The notes: generated by a model not told the origin, from the letters alone. Shown: positions 7,679-16,672, counted from the stretch's first letter. The stretch: 64,000 nucleotides of DNA from Rhizobium grahamii (GCF_009498215.1 NZ_CP043498.1:2480001-2544000); one strand, 5' to 3'. Numbers and translations are program-made.

Positions 7679-9024
7679 GCCGCGCCCACCCTACCCTCGG
7701 CGCGATCCTGACAAGACGGATCGCATTCTTCGCCGTGCTGGCCATGGTCCTCCAGCTGGCAGTGATTTTCTCGGACTACTACTGGAATGTCGGCGAGCTG
7801 TCGCGTCTGTTCGTCGAACAGGAGACCGAGCGGCTGGCCGCAGGCATCACCATCGATGGCCAAAGCGTGCAATATCGGCTCCCCGATAGCGTCAGGCAGC
7901 GTTACCACGAGCGATCGACCGGCTACGTCGCTCGAATTCGCGACGCCAGCGGCGCGCTGGTATTCGAGTCTTGCGACGAAGCCTGCGAAAACCGCTTCCT
8001 TCCAGCCGACGTCAACCCGCCGGATTTCTGGCTCCGATCTCTGCGACCCGGCAAGCCACTGGCCTTGGTCGGCGGCCGCGCGTTCCTGATCGGAAATCAA
8101 CGCTTCGTCGTTGATGTCGCAACGATCGATGATCCGCAGAATGTTGTCTCCTCCGTATTCTGGAACGAAGTCATCGAACATATGCTGGTGCCAATGAGCA
8201 TTCTGCTCGTCCTGGTACTCGGTGCTACCCTGTTGTCCGTCCGTCAGGCGCTGAAGCCTGTCCGCGCCGCTGCGGACGCTGCCGACAGCATTGATCCGAT
8301 GGATGCTCGCTCGCACCTGAATTTCGATGGAATGCCACGGGAGGTTGCGCACCTCGCGATCGCCGTGAATCGCGCGTTTGAGCGTGTCGGCGAGCTGATG
8401 GCTTCGCAGAAGCTATTCACGTCAGGCATCGCGCACGAGATCCGCACGCCTCTCGCTGCCATGAAGCTTGAGCTGGGCAACATCGATCATCCTCGCGCCC
8501 GCAGGGCAGAAGCCGATCTGGACGACCTCGTGCGCTTTGTCGCGGAGCTGACCACCCTCGCCCGCCTCGATAGCTTTGACCACGGCATCTTCGAAGCCAT
8601 TGATCTAGTGGGACTGTCGTCCTCCGTCGTCGAGCAGCTCGCCCCCTGGGTCTACGAGCACAATCATTCGCTCGAGTTCAGCCCCGAGGTGCGGACTGCA
8701 TCTATCCGGGGCGCACCCGCTCTCTTGAAGGATGCCTTGCGCAACCTCGTCGAGAACGCCGTACGCCATACACCCAAGGGGACTGCCATCGTTGTGCACG
8801 TGGGCAGCAACAAGATCCGCGTCGAGGATCAGCATGCGGGCGAAATCCGAGCCGAAGCAAAGACAACCGATCACGCCGACAGCTTGGGCATCGGCTTGAA
8901 AATCGTCGCGCGGATCGCCGAATTGCACGGAGGCGTCCTTCGGCAGTCGACGACTAGGTCGGGCCACGTCTTCGAGATCACTCTCGCCGACCAGCCCAAA
9001 CACGTCCCATTCCGCCACGAATAG
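7675..9024 (+). CDS. Sensor histidine kinase paired with the regulator at 7001
   Basis: A 449-residue membrane kinase. A transmembrane helix at about 15-35 and another at about 170-190 bracket a periplasmic domain containing two close cysteines (SCDEACENR). A HAMP-like linker follows, then HisKA with the phospho-acceptor H254 in SGIAHEIRTPLAAMK, and a catalytic ATPase domain with NLVENAVRH and GIGLKIVARI. The start is GTG at 7675, overlapping the regulator stop. The cysteine pair in the sensor domain and the neighbouring PepSY and b561 genes suggest sensing of periplasmic redox state; this is inference. Confidence 0.92.
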   Translation: MSRAHPTLGAILTRRIAFFAVLAMVLQLAVIFSDYYWNVGELSRLFVEQETERLAAGITIDGQSVQYRLPDSVRQRYHERSTGYVARIRDASGALVFESCDEACENRFLPADVNPPDFWLRSLRPGKPLALVGGRAFLIGNQRFVVDVATIDDPQNVVSSVFWNEVIEHMLVPMSILLVLVLGATLLSVRQALKPVRAAADAADSIDPMDARSHLNFDGMPREVAHLAIAVNRAFERVGELMASQKLFTSGIAHEIRTPLAAMKLELGNIDHPRARRAEADLDDLVRFVAELTTLARLDSFDHGIFEAIDLVGLSSSVVEQLAPWVYEHNHSLEFSPEVRTASIRGAPALLKDALRNLVENAVRHTPKGTAIVVHVGSNKIRVEDQHAGEIRAEAKTTDHADSLGIGLKIVARIAELHGGVLRQSTTRSGHVFEITLADQPKHVPFRHE

Positions 9025-9163
9025 GGGACGGCGCCAGTCGATCGGCAAGCGACTTTTACCGCTCGTCGACAGCCTGCCATAGGCCAGTTTGCGCTTGATC
9101 AATGCGCCTGCCACGCTTTGTCCTATGCCTGTTCCTGCACTCTTTCGAGACAGGAGATGAGCC

Positions 9164-10576
9164 ATGGCCGGCGATTGCGTCCCCTACCGTTTGCGCAGCG
9201 TGGCAATGGCCGTCGGTGCACTGCTCTTCATCCTCGGCTCGTTTGATATTGCCGATGCGAGACAACCGCTCTCTGCATCTCTTGCGCCGATGTCTCTTGC
9301 ACCGATGCTCAGCCGTGTCATTCCGACGATCGTGAGCATATCGGTGCGCGGAAAATCGGCGGACCAACAGGATGATACGCTGTACCTGACACCAGGAGCA
9401 CAGAGCCGACCGTCGTCGAGTGGCACCGCCGTGGGCCAGACCTCCGAGACCACGGGAGCCGGGATTATAACGGATGCGCAGCATGGCTACATCCTGACGA
9501 ACAACCACGTCATTGAAGGCGCCACCTCCATCAAGGTGACGATCGCCAGTGGCGAAACCTACGACGCGGCGACCGTTGGAACCGACGGGCAAACCGATCT
9601 GGCCGTTATCAAGATCAAGGCCGTGGGTTTGGCCCAGGCCGTACTGGGGGATTCCAGTTCTCTCAAGGTCGGCGATTACGTTGTCGCAATCGGCACCCCC
9701 TACGGCCTGGGCAAGTCTGCGACCTTCGGCATTGTCAGCGCGCTGGATCGATCCGGGCTGGGGTTGAGTTCACAGGAGGGTTTCATCCAGACCGACGCAT
9801 CCTTGAACCCCGGCAACTCCGGAGGTGCACTCGTGGATCTGGAGGGCAAGGTCGTCGGCATCAATACGGCAATCCTCGGACCGTCCGGAGCAAACATAGG
9901 CATTGGATTCGCGGTGCCGATGAATACCGCGAGTGTGATCATGCGCGAACTCGTTGCTCATGGAGAAATTCGCCGTGGCCAGCTTGGCGTGCAGGTTCAA
10001 GATAGCAGCGCGGATTTCGCAAAGGCCCTTGGCGTCGATGCCACCACCGGAGCCCTGATAAATGAGGTCCTCCCTCAATCTCCGGGCGAAAAGGCCGGTC
10101 TCATCGCAGGTGACATTGTCGCTGCCATCGACGGCGTGTCGATCTCCGGCGCGGCGCAACTCAGCGCACGGATATCGGCCCTTCCGCCGGAAACCGTCGT
10201 GAAGCTGACTGTCCTACGACGCAGCGGCAAAGCCGAGATCACGGCAAGACTTGGAACCGCCTCAGCGGCGGACGCGACGAGTGGGTCTGTTGACTATGTG
10301 GATGGCGTGGGATTGCTCGACCAGATCATATTGCAGACCCTCGATAGCACATCCGACGCATTCGGAAAGGTGCAGGGTGCCGTGATTTCCTCTATTTCAG
10401 ACAGCAGCCCCGCCGGAGCCGCCGGCCTGCAGCCGGGCGACGTCATCATCAGCGTTCACCAGACCAACGCGACGACACCGCAGATGGTGGTCGACCTGTC
10501 AAAGGCCGCGACGGACGTCCTGCTCCTCGGAATTTTTCGGGACGATCACAAGACCTTTGTCGTGGTGAAGCGGTAG
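9164..10576 (+). CDS. HtrA/DegP-like periplasmic serine protease with two PDZ domains
   Basis: A 470-residue protein with a signal-anchor or signal peptide near residues 12-32, a trypsin-like protease domain, and two PDZ domains at about 270-360 and 380-465. The catalytic triad is visible: H115 in NNHVIEG, D145 in TDLAVIK and S219 in NPGNSGGA. It should degrade or refold damaged periplasmic proteins. An AGGAGA lies before the ATG. It follows the PepSY-b561 two-component operon in the same orientation after 139 bp, so it could be part of the same envelope-stress response. Confidence 0.92.
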   Translation: MAGDCVPYRLRSVAMAVGALLFILGSFDIADARQPLSASLAPMSLAPMLSRVIPTIVSISVRGKSADQQDDTLYLTPGAQSRPSSSGTAVGQTSETTGAGIITDAQHGYILTNNHVIEGATSIKVTIASGETYDAATVGTDGQTDLAVIKIKAVGLAQAVLGDSSSLKVGDYVVAIGTPYGLGKSATFGIVSALDRSGLGLSSQEGFIQTDASLNPGNSGGALVDLEGKVVGINTAILGPSGANIGIGFAVPMNTASVIMRELVAHGEIRRGQLGVQVQDSSADFAKALGVDATTGALINEVLPQSPGEKAGLIAGDIVAAIDGVSISGAAQLSARISALPPETVVKLTVLRRSGKAEITARLGTASAADATSGSVDYVDGVGLLDQIILQTLDSTSDAFGKVQGAVISSISDSSPAGAAGLQPGDVIISVHQTNATTPQMVVDLSKAATDVLLLGIFRDDHKTFVVVKR

Positions 10577-10718
10577 CCCGCATCGCCGATAAAACTTGCC
10601 GCCCTCGCCCATGGGCGCTTGGTGACGCAAGTTTGATCCAGTGCAATGCAGCGCCGCTGCTCGATCGGTAGATTGGATCTACGAAGTCAAAACTGGCCCT
10701 GCGAAGGAGGACGAGGAG

Positions 10719-11174
10719 ATGAGTAGGGAACGAATTCGCGCGCAGGATTGGATTCTGGTGTGTGACGGATCGAAGGCACTGCTCCTGCGCAACGACGGAG
10801 ATGCGCAAGACTTCAACCTTGTCGAAGTTCGAACGACAATCAACGAAGGCGCAGCAACACACGATCTGGGGGACGATCGACCGGGGCGGGTCTACGGCTC
10901 CGTCAGCGGCATCAGGAGCGCCGTCGAGGCTCCTGATCTGCACGACCGCGCGGAACAGGCTTTCCTCGCCGGCGTGGCCGCAGAGGTGGATAGCGACATT
11001 GCCAGCGGCGCGGTCAAGCGGCTTCTCCTGATCGCTCCACCACGCGCGATGGGTTTTCTGCGCTCACATCTCAAGCCTGCGTCGACGAGCGCGATTGTTG
11101 CAGAGATCGCGAAAGACTTCACGAAGATGCCGGTCCCCGAGATCGAGTCCCGATTGCGGGCCTTCAACCAATAA
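10719..11174 (+). CDS. Host-attachment-required family protein (pfam Host_attach)
   Basis: A 151-residue soluble protein with an N-terminal WILVCDGSKALLLRN strand pattern, a central GRVYGSVSG segment and a C-terminal KRLLLIAPPRAMGFLRSHL block, typical of the family annotated as needed for attachment to host cells in Agrobacterium. The molecular activity is unknown; the fold resembles release-factor/eRF1-like domains. The ATG at 10719 is preceded by AAGGAGG and GAGGAG. The gene shares direction and a 42 bp gap with the CBS-BON gene and may be co-transcribed with it. Confidence 0.75.
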   Translation: MSRERIRAQDWILVCDGSKALLLRNDGDAQDFNLVEVRTTINEGAATHDLGDDRPGRVYGSVSGIRSAVEAPDLHDRAEQAFLAGVAAEVDSDIASGAVKRLLLIAPPRAMGFLRSHLKPASTSAIVAEIAKDFTKMPVPEIESRLRAFNQ

Positions 11175-11216
11175 AGATCTCCGCCATCGGCCGCGCTGCC
11201 AACAGGAGGTGCCACA

Positions 11217-11906
11217 ATGTTTGCGAGGGACATCATGACCAGTCCGGTCGAAACGATCGGAGAAGATCAGAACGTCCGGCGTGCGATCGACATCGTCAAC
11301 GCAAGTAGGATCGGGGCAGTCCCGGTCGTCGATGACAAGGGACAACTCGTTGGGATCGTGACGGAGGGCGACCTCCTGCGCCGCATCTCCTCCGCGGGCG
11401 GCAGACGTCCGGTTCCGAACACGCGGGATCGCAATGATGCGCTGGCGGATTACATCAAGGCACGGAGCTGGCGCATCAAGGACGTCATGACAACGCCGGT
11501 CATCAGCGCGCTACCGACTGCAACGATCACGCAAATTGCCGATCTGCTTCTTGCGCATGTCATCAAGCACGTCCCGGTCGTGGACGCAGGCCGTCTGGTC
11601 GGCATGATTAGCCGCCGTGACCTCATGCACGCAATAATGAACGAGCCTTCGAGCCTGGTTGCTCTCGGCGACGATGCGATCCGGACGGCCGTGAAGGCCA
11701 GGCTGGAAGCGGAATTGGCAATTGGACCCGCGAGCGTGCAGGTCTCGGTGCAGGACGGACTGGCAAGCCTTCACGGTGACGTTGAAACGCCGCTTGAGCG
11801 CGAGGCAGCTAGGGTCGCGGCTGAAAGTGTGCCCGGTGTGAGAGGTGTGCATAGCGATATCCAGATCGCTCGTCATATGGTGAGCCGCATGAAGCCGTCG
11901 GCCTGA
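11217..11906 (+). CDS. CBS-pair and BON domain protein
   Basis: A 229-residue protein with two CBS motifs (about residues 5-60 and 85-145, each with a DIMT/DVMT start and a GIVTEGDL or GMISRRDL end), followed by a BON domain at about 155-222. The CBS pair usually binds adenine nucleotides and reports energy state. BON domains usually occur in envelope proteins, yet no signal peptide is visible here. AGGAGGT lies 7 nt upstream of the ATG. A paralogue with the same layout is at 23113. Confidence 0.9.
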   Translation: MFARDIMTSPVETIGEDQNVRRAIDIVNASRIGAVPVVDDKGQLVGIVTEGDLLRRISSAGGRRPVPNTRDRNDALADYIKARSWRIKDVMTTPVISALPTATITQIADLLLAHVIKHVPVVDAGRLVGMISRRDLMHAIMNEPSSLVALGDDAIRTAVKARLEAELAIGPASVQVSVQDGLASLHGDVETPLEREAARVAAESVPGVRGVHSDIQIARHMVSRMKPSA

Positions 11907-11914
11907 TGGCGGGA

Positions 11915-13822
11915 TCAGTCGAGGAGCTGCCGGAGGCGGATCGCAAGATCCTGCGCGGTATAGGGCTTCTTCAACCAGCTCGCCTTCGGCATCGGGCGAC
12001 GGGCTATGCTCGGCTCGGCATAACCCGACGTAAACAGCACCTTCAGATCGGGTCTGAGCAACACGGCCTTGCGGGCAAGTTCGTCCCCCGTCATCCCCCC
12101 TGGCATCACAATATCCGTGAACAGCAAGTCTATCGGCTCGTCCTTCGACAGGAATTCAAGCGCATGTGCGCCGGTCGACGCTTCGATAACGGAGTAGCCG
12201 GCCTTGGTAAGCCTCGCGACAACAATCCGCCGCACGCGCTCGTCGTCTTCCACGACCAGGATTTTCTCGCGTCCGCCGCGCTGCGCATCCGGCCTTGCCG
12301 CATCCCGGGGATCGCGCATCGGCGCAGCGCCGACTGCGGGCAGATAGATGCGGATCGTCGTTCCCTTGTCGATCTCGCTATAGAGCTGGATGTGTCCGCC
12401 CAACTGCTTGACGAAACCATAGACCATGCTGAGACCAAGGCCGGTGCCTGACCCCACTCCCTTGGTCGTGAAGAACGGTTCGAAGGCCCGTGCCTTCACC
12501 TCCTCGGACATCCCGGTTCCCGTATCCGTCACGGCCACCAGGATATAATCGCCCGGCCTCACCTGGGGGTACATGTTCGCATAGTCCCGATCCAGTTGGG
12601 CCCGCGAGATCTCCAGCGTCAGGCTTCCGCCGGTCGGCATCGCATCCCGTGCGTTGAGCGCCAGGTTGAGCAAGGCGCTTTGAAGCTGCGAGCTGTCCAC
12701 CAATGCCGTATGACCACTCCCCCGAATGCGGGTTCGAAGCTCGATGGCTTCACCCAACGTCCGCCGGAGAAGTTCGGAGAAGCTCGACAAAAGCGACCCG
12801 ACATCGACGCTTTTCGGATCGAGGGGCTGACGCCGACCGAAGGAAAGGAGCTGGCTGGTAAGCTTGGCGCCGTCGTCCGCGGCATCCTGCGCCTCCCGCA
12901 GCAGTTCCTTCTGCGCTTCATCGTGCAGGCTGCTTTCGAGCATCTCGAGATTGCCGCTGATCACGGTCAGAAGGTTGTTGAAGTCATGGGCGATCCCACC
13001 GGTGAGCTGTCCGACGGCTTCCATCTTCTGTGATTGCCGAAGCTCTTCCTCGATACGCTGGCGGCTTGTCAGATCGCGGATGAATCCGGTGAATATCCGT
13101 GTGTCGTTGGTCACCGTTTCGCCGACCGACAGTTCCATCGGAAAGATAGATCCGTCCTTCTTGCGTCCCTTGACCACACGTCCGAGCCCTATGATCCTGG
13201 CCTTTCCGGTGCGCAGGTAGTCGGCAATGTATCTGTCGTGCTCTTCGCGGTAGGGGGACGGCATCAGCATGCGCACGTTTCGGCCGATCACCTCGCGGGA
13301 GGAGTAGCCGAACAGCTGTTCGGCGGCGCTGCTGAAGGAGGCAATCGATCCTGTTTCATCGATGACGACCATCGAATCCGGCACGGTTGCGAGGATGGAT
13401 CTCAGGTGCGCCTCACGCCCGGCAAGGTCCTCCTGAACCTTGCGCGTTTCCGAAACATCCGTATTCGTCTGGATGACGACGGGCGCAGGCGAAGTCGCGT
13501 CGAAGACCACCCAGCGCGTGGCAATCGTCATCGGATGGCCGTCCTTGTGATGATGAACGACGTCGCCTTCCCAGGTCAGGCCGGCGTAGACATCCCTGCG
13601 GATATCCTCGATTGAGCGCGGCAGCTTCGTGCGGAGCAGCGTGTGGACCACCTGCCCCACGGCCTCCATCCGCTTCCAGCCATAAAGACGTTCGCAGCCG
13701 GAGGTCCAGTGACTGATGACGCCATCCACGCCGTGAATGATGACGCTGATATCGTCGAAGACGCGCGCGATTACATCGAGATCCTGCGCGGGGGCAAACG
13801 GAGCTGTGACATCAGCTGGCAT
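11915..13822 (-). CDS. fixL: Hybrid FixL-like haem-PAS oxygen sensor kinase with C-terminal receiver
   Basis: A 635-residue soluble hybrid kinase. PAS 1 is at about 15-130. PAS 2, at about 138-260, carries the FixL haem-pocket signature: H195 in REEHDRYI aligns with the haem-ligating histidine of Bradyrhizobium FixL, and IIGLGRVV-K follows with the distal arginine. Then come HisKA with H279 (GIAHDFNN), the ATPase domain (about 330-505) and a receiver with D570 (LFTDIVMP). Classical rhizobial FixL is membrane-bound or lacks the receiver; hybrid forms (hFixL) work with FxkR and FixK. It is immediately followed on the same strand by nothing, and preceded by the FixK-like gene 13 bp upstream, so the two are probably one unit. 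Confidence 0.9.
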   Translation of the reverse strand: MPADVTAPFAPAQDLDVIARVFDDISVIIHGVDGVISHWTSGCERLYGWKRMEAVGQVVHTLLRTKLPRSIEDIRRDVYAGLTWEGDVVHHHKDGHPMTIATRWVVFDATSPAPVVIQTNTDVSETRKVQEDLAGREAHLRSILATVPDSMVVIDETGSIASFSSAAEQLFGYSSREVIGRNVRMLMPSPYREEHDRYIADYLRTGKARIIGLGRVVKGRKKDGSIFPMELSVGETVTNDTRIFTGFIRDLTSRQRIEEELRQSQKMEAVGQLTGGIAHDFNNLLTVISGNLEMLESSLHDEAQKELLREAQDAADDGAKLTSQLLSFGRRQPLDPKSVDVGSLLSSFSELLRRTLGEAIELRTRIRGSGHTALVDSSQLQSALLNLALNARDAMPTGGSLTLEISRAQLDRDYANMYPQVRPGDYILVAVTDTGTGMSEEVKARAFEPFFTTKGVGSGTGLGLSMVYGFVKQLGGHIQLYSEIDKGTTIRIYLPAVGAAPMRDPRDAARPDAQRGGREKILVVEDDERVRRIVVARLTKAGYSVIEASTGAHALEFLSKDEPIDLLFTDIVMPGGMTGDELARKAVLLRPDLKVLFTSGYAEPSIARRPMPKASWLKKPYTAQDLAIRLRQLLD

Positions 13823-13835
13823 TGAAGCCTACTTT

Positions 13836-14576
13836 CTAGTGATGATAGTGCCTTGGCGCATCGTCAACGGTGTCATCGCCGTCAGCTTCGTCTTCTCCGG
13901 CCCGTTGCACAAGCGCCGACTTTTTCAGCACGAGTATTTCATGCCTGCGTCCAGCCGACAGGATGCCCTGCCCGGCCAACTTCGTAATCGTGCGAGAGAC
14001 TGTCTCTATCGTCAGTCCGAGATAGTCCGCAATGTCCAGCCGCGTCATGGGAAGGTTGATCACGTTCGGCTCGCAGCCCTGCGCCATGCTTTTCTGCAGG
14101 CGGGCGAGGAGAAAGCTGCACAGGCGCTCTTCCGCGCTGCGGCACGACAAGAGCACCATCTGGTCCTGCGCTGCTGCAACCTCGTCGCAAAGTTGGGTCA
14201 GAAGCATCGGGCGCAAGTCGGGCCTCGCGAGCAGCTGCTTTTCGAATTCCACTTTTGTCTGCCGCTGGAATGAGACGTTGTCCAAGGCCTCGGCACTATA
14301 CAGGTAGCGGTTCTTGAACGAGACACCGACGACATCGCCCTTCGCCAGAAATCCCGTGATGACGCGGCGGCCGTCGTGAAGCTGGCGGCAGATGCGCACG
14401 TTGCCCTCGCGGATCACGAAAAGGTGGAGCGCGCGATCGCCTTCGAAAAAGACGATCTGTCCTGGCGCCGCACGCTCGATAGGGTTGCGTACGAAAAGCA
14501 TGGCGAGCCCGCAGGGTTCGTCCACCGTTGCTGCTTCTTCGAAGAGGGGGCGGATAGTGAGATTGCTCGCCAGCAT
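13836..14576 (-). CDS. fixK: FixK/FNR-family transcription regulator
   Basis: A 246-residue Crp/Fnr protein with an N-terminal cyclic-nucleotide-binding-like fold (about 25-145) and a C-terminal helix-turn-helix containing LPMTRLDIADYLGLTIETVSRTITKL, essentially the FixK recognition helix (E, S, R) that reads TTGA-N6-TCAA. The N-terminal FNR iron-sulfur cysteine cluster is not evident. The ATG at 14576 is chosen because GGAGG lies 9-11 nt upstream; earlier in-frame starts exist. A perfect FixK box lies 173 bp upstream. It should activate the box-bearing genes in this window, with the adjacent hybrid FixL as its oxygen input. Confidence 0.88.
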   Translation of the reverse strand: MLASNLTIRPLFEEAATVDEPCGLAMLFVRNPIERAAPGQIVFFEGDRALHLFVIREGNVRICRQLHDGRRVITGFLAKGDVVGVSFKNRYLYSAEALDNVSFQRQTKVEFEKQLLARPDLRPMLLTQLCDEVAAAQDQMVLLSCRSAEERLCSFLLARLQKSMAQGCEPNVINLPMTRLDIADYLGLTIETVSRTITKLAGQGILSAGRRHEILVLKKSALVQRAGEDEADGDDTVDDAPRHYHH

Positions 14577-14742
14577 GATGTTGCTTCCTCCAATCATGAT
14601 GACTGCAGTAGAGAGCCGCAACGTCACATCGTGATGCCGCTTCTGTGTCTCTTGGTGCAAATGTGTGACGTTGTGTGACAAGGCTGCCCCGCCCTGCGAC
14701 GAACAAATCTTCCCCACTCAGGAGAACCCCACGCGCAACGTT

Positions 14743-14756
14743 TTGACATGGGTCAA
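14743..14756. promoter_or_regulatory. FixK/FNR box
   Basis: TTGAC-ATGG-GTCAA is a perfect match to TTGAY-N4-RTCAA. Its centre is 62 bp before the start at 14812 and 173 bp before the fixK-like start at 14576, so it could serve either divergent gene, including FixK autoregulation. Confidence 0.82.
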
Positions 14757-14811
14757 GGCCATCGAGGCCGGATGAGAAAACAATGAGGAGAACGTAAGCG
14801 GAGAACGACCG

Positions 14812-15045
14812 ATGAACCATCCCGCGCTGACATCAACCGACCTCAAGAAACTGTCTGTCGCGGTGCAGAACTGGTACAGGCATTATCATCTGCCACTGGA
14901 CGAGACGATTTCGTCCCACGTCTGCGCGGCAGCGATCGCAATCTACCAGGATGGTGCAATCAGCATCGATGACATCTCGCGATTGCTTATCGCCCGAGTT
15001 CCGCCCGGGCAGGTATCCGCAAAGATGCCCCAAACCCTCCAGTAG
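14812..15045 (+). CDS. Small protein, putative FixK target
   Basis: A 77-residue protein beginning MNHPALTSTDLKK. It is predicted soluble, with a mainly helical pattern (LSVAVQNWYRHYHLPL and ISSHVCAAAIAIYQ). I do not recognise its family. The ATG follows GGAGAACGACC. The strongest clue is the perfect FixK box 62 bp upstream, which suggests induction at low oxygen under control of the divergent FixK-like regulator. Confidence 0.65.
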   Translation: MNHPALTSTDLKKLSVAVQNWYRHYHLPLDETISSHVCAAAIAIYQDGAISIDDISRLLIARVPPGQVSAKMPQTLQ

Positions 15046-15126
15046 TCTGGCGCTTCGGCATGCCGAGCAGCGTCCGACAGTGGCGCGCTCGCGATGTGGC
15101 GCTCCACGACAACGAACCGGAAGACC

Positions 15127-15585
15127 CTAGTCGGTCTGGATCGCAACGCGGCCGGAGATATCGTTCATATAGATGCCGTAAAAGAGATGCGGCGATGCGT
15201 GCGCCGGCGCAACCTCGTCCGGCTTCAACGACCCGATCTCCCACCAGTTCAGGTGTTTCTGGAGTAACGTCCACGCGTGAAGCCGCTCCTCGTGCCAGGC
15301 ATCGTTGTCCGGGAACTCCTGAAAAGTGCCGTCCAGCACCACGCTTTGCCAGCCTCCCTTGGTCTTCCATTCTTCGACCTGGAGGCACACCTTCGGGTTC
15401 TGCCGCATCCAATCCACCTTATGCCCCGGCATCGAGAAACTGTACGCCACCCTCGACTGGAACGCGAAGTAGATGGGCACGATGTAAGGCTGCCCGTCGT
15501 TGCTACAGCCCAAATGGCCGAAATGAGCGGCTGTCAGCATTTGAAGGCATTCCGCATGCGTCATGTTTTTGAGGGCCATCGACAT
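15127..15585 (-). CDS. Pyridoxamine-5'-phosphate-oxidase-like flavin-binding protein
   Basis: A 152-residue split-beta-barrel protein. The motif HFGHLGCSNDGQPYIVPIYFAF and the downstream KVCLQVEEW are typical of FMN- or F420-binding PPOX-like proteins that reduce or protect small molecules. The substrate is unknown. GGAG lies 8 nt before the ATG at 15585; an in-frame ATG six codons earlier lacks a good site. It starts 18 bp downstream of a small membrane-protein gene on the same strand. Confidence 0.8.
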   Translation of the reverse strand: MSMALKNMTHAECLQMLTAAHFGHLGCSNDGQPYIVPIYFAFQSRVAYSFSMPGHKVDWMRQNPKVCLQVEEWKTKGGWQSVVLDGTFQEFPDNDAWHEERLHAWTLLQKHLNWWEIGSLKPDEVAPAHASPHLFYGIYMNDISGRVAIQTD

Positions 15586-15603
15586 TTCAATCGCTCCGTT
15601 CAA

Positions 15604-15777
15604 TCAAAGACGATCGTCGACCGATCTTTGGAGATGAGAATCTGATCGGGTGAAATCGCCATCCGCGCGATAGAAGAGAACGCTCAATATCGTCGCGATC
15701 ATCAGGATGAGGACAAGAAGCAACGCGTGGTCGAGCAAGAACCATCGCAGCCATCTATAGCCATCCTGGGCGTGCAT
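15604..15777 (-). CDS. Small single-span membrane protein
   Basis: A 57-residue open frame begins MHAQDGYRWLRWFLLD, has one strongly hydrophobic segment (about residues 13-35, rich in L, V and I) and ends in a charged tail (SVDDRL). CGGAG lies 9 nt upstream of the ATG, and the PPOX-like gene starts 18 bp downstream, so the two likely form an operon. I do not recognise a family. The length, the ribosome site and the clean membrane segment argue that it is real. Confidence 0.55.
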   Translation of the reverse strand: MHAQDGYRWLRWFLLDHALLLVLILMIATILSVLFYRADGDFTRSDSHLQRSVDDRL

Positions 15778-15800
15778 GTTGGCGACTCCGCGTGTTCAGC

Positions 15801-15818
15801 AGGGCTGGTTTCAGCCCT
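15801..15818. other. Perfect 7-bp hairpin
   Basis: AGGGCTG-GTTT-CAGCCCT forms a 7-bp stem with a 4-nt loop between the BON-protein stop at 15842 and the small membrane-protein gene. There is no T-run on either side, so it is at best a weak terminator for the BON gene or a leader structure. Confidence 0.35.
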
Positions 15819-15841
15819 ACCAATATAGGGTACGACTGGGC

Positions 15842-16492
15842 TCAGCCGGTGACGGCGAGGTTGTTGGTGACGCTGATAACACCGGGCGTCGACCAGGCCG
15901 CGCGCTCCGCGGCGGTGCGCTCACGCCAGCCGGCAACGCCGCCTTTCAGCGTGACATTACCGCCGGCAACAGCGACCTCTATATGGTCTGCCTCTACCTC
16001 CGCGTTGCGCTTCAACGCACCCACGATGCGGCTTTTCACGTCGGGGATTGACGCCGCGGGCTTGATCGACAGGACATTCGTCACGCCGATGACACCGCCG
16101 AGCTTCATCACTGCCTTTTCCGCCGCAATTCGCTGGAAGTGCCACGGAACCTCGCCCGATAACGTCACCCAGCCCTTCTGAACTCTGACGTCAATCGCAC
16201 CGTTTGGTAAAAGCGCATCCCATTCAATGATATCGAGAGCGCGGGCGGCGATCTCGTCGTCGGCATGCTGCTTGCGCCCCGCGTACCGCACCTCAAGTGT
16301 CTCGGCGAGCGCGCGTACGCCCTTGACCCGCTTAACGGCCATCTCGGCGGCAATCTTCTCCGCATAGCTGCCGACATGGCCTGAAAGAGTGACAACGCCC
16401 TCCTCCACAGCGACGCCGATATTGGCTGCATCGACGCTCGGCTCAAAGCCAAGTTCGTCGATGATGTCCTGCCGTATTGCGAGATCGTTCAT
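15842..16492 (-). CDS. Triple BON-domain protein
   Basis: A 216-residue protein made of three BON repeats at about residues 3-70, 77-145 and 148-216. Each has the GVVTLSGHV, GWVTLSGEV or GNVTLKGGV strand and a GV.GV.N.L end. BON domains are thought to bind phospholipid or polymer surfaces. No signal peptide is visible, so it seems cytoplasmic. GGAG stands 7 nt before the ATG at 16492. Similar proteins accompany CBS and Hsp20 genes in low-oxygen stress clusters of other Proteobacteria. Confidence 0.85.
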   Translation of the reverse strand: MNDLAIRQDIIDELGFEPSVDAANIGVAVEEGVVTLSGHVGSYAEKIAAEMAVKRVKGVRALAETLEVRYAGRKQHADDEIAARALDIIEWDALLPNGAIDVRVQKGWVTLSGEVPWHFQRIAAEKAVMKLGGVIGVTNVLSIKPAASIPDVKSRIVGALKRNAEVEADHIEVAVAGGNVTLKGGVAGWRERTAAERAAWSTPGVISVTNNLAVTG

Positions 16493-16672
16493 GACACTTC
16501 TCCGTTGAACAGCTTCCACGAGATTTCCGCTGAGAATCCTCCCGTTTTGCCGAGGTCACATTGCGTTTGATCAAACCAGACGAAATTGTCCGCCGAGGTT
16601 CCGGCAATAGCTCCAGCGCGAATTTCATGCGGCTTGCCAATCGAGAGCGAGGCCATTGCTCCGCCACTACAA

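Noticed and set aside
9090..9110. Compact TTGATCAA palindrome upstream of the HtrA-like gene; a similar one at 16567-16574
   Set aside because: The half-sites touch without the 4-bp spacer that FixK or FNR needs.
10633..10646. TTGATCCAGTGCAA as a FixK box before the host-attachment-like gene
   Set aside because: The right half differs at two positions from RTCAA, so it falls below the level of the other sites.
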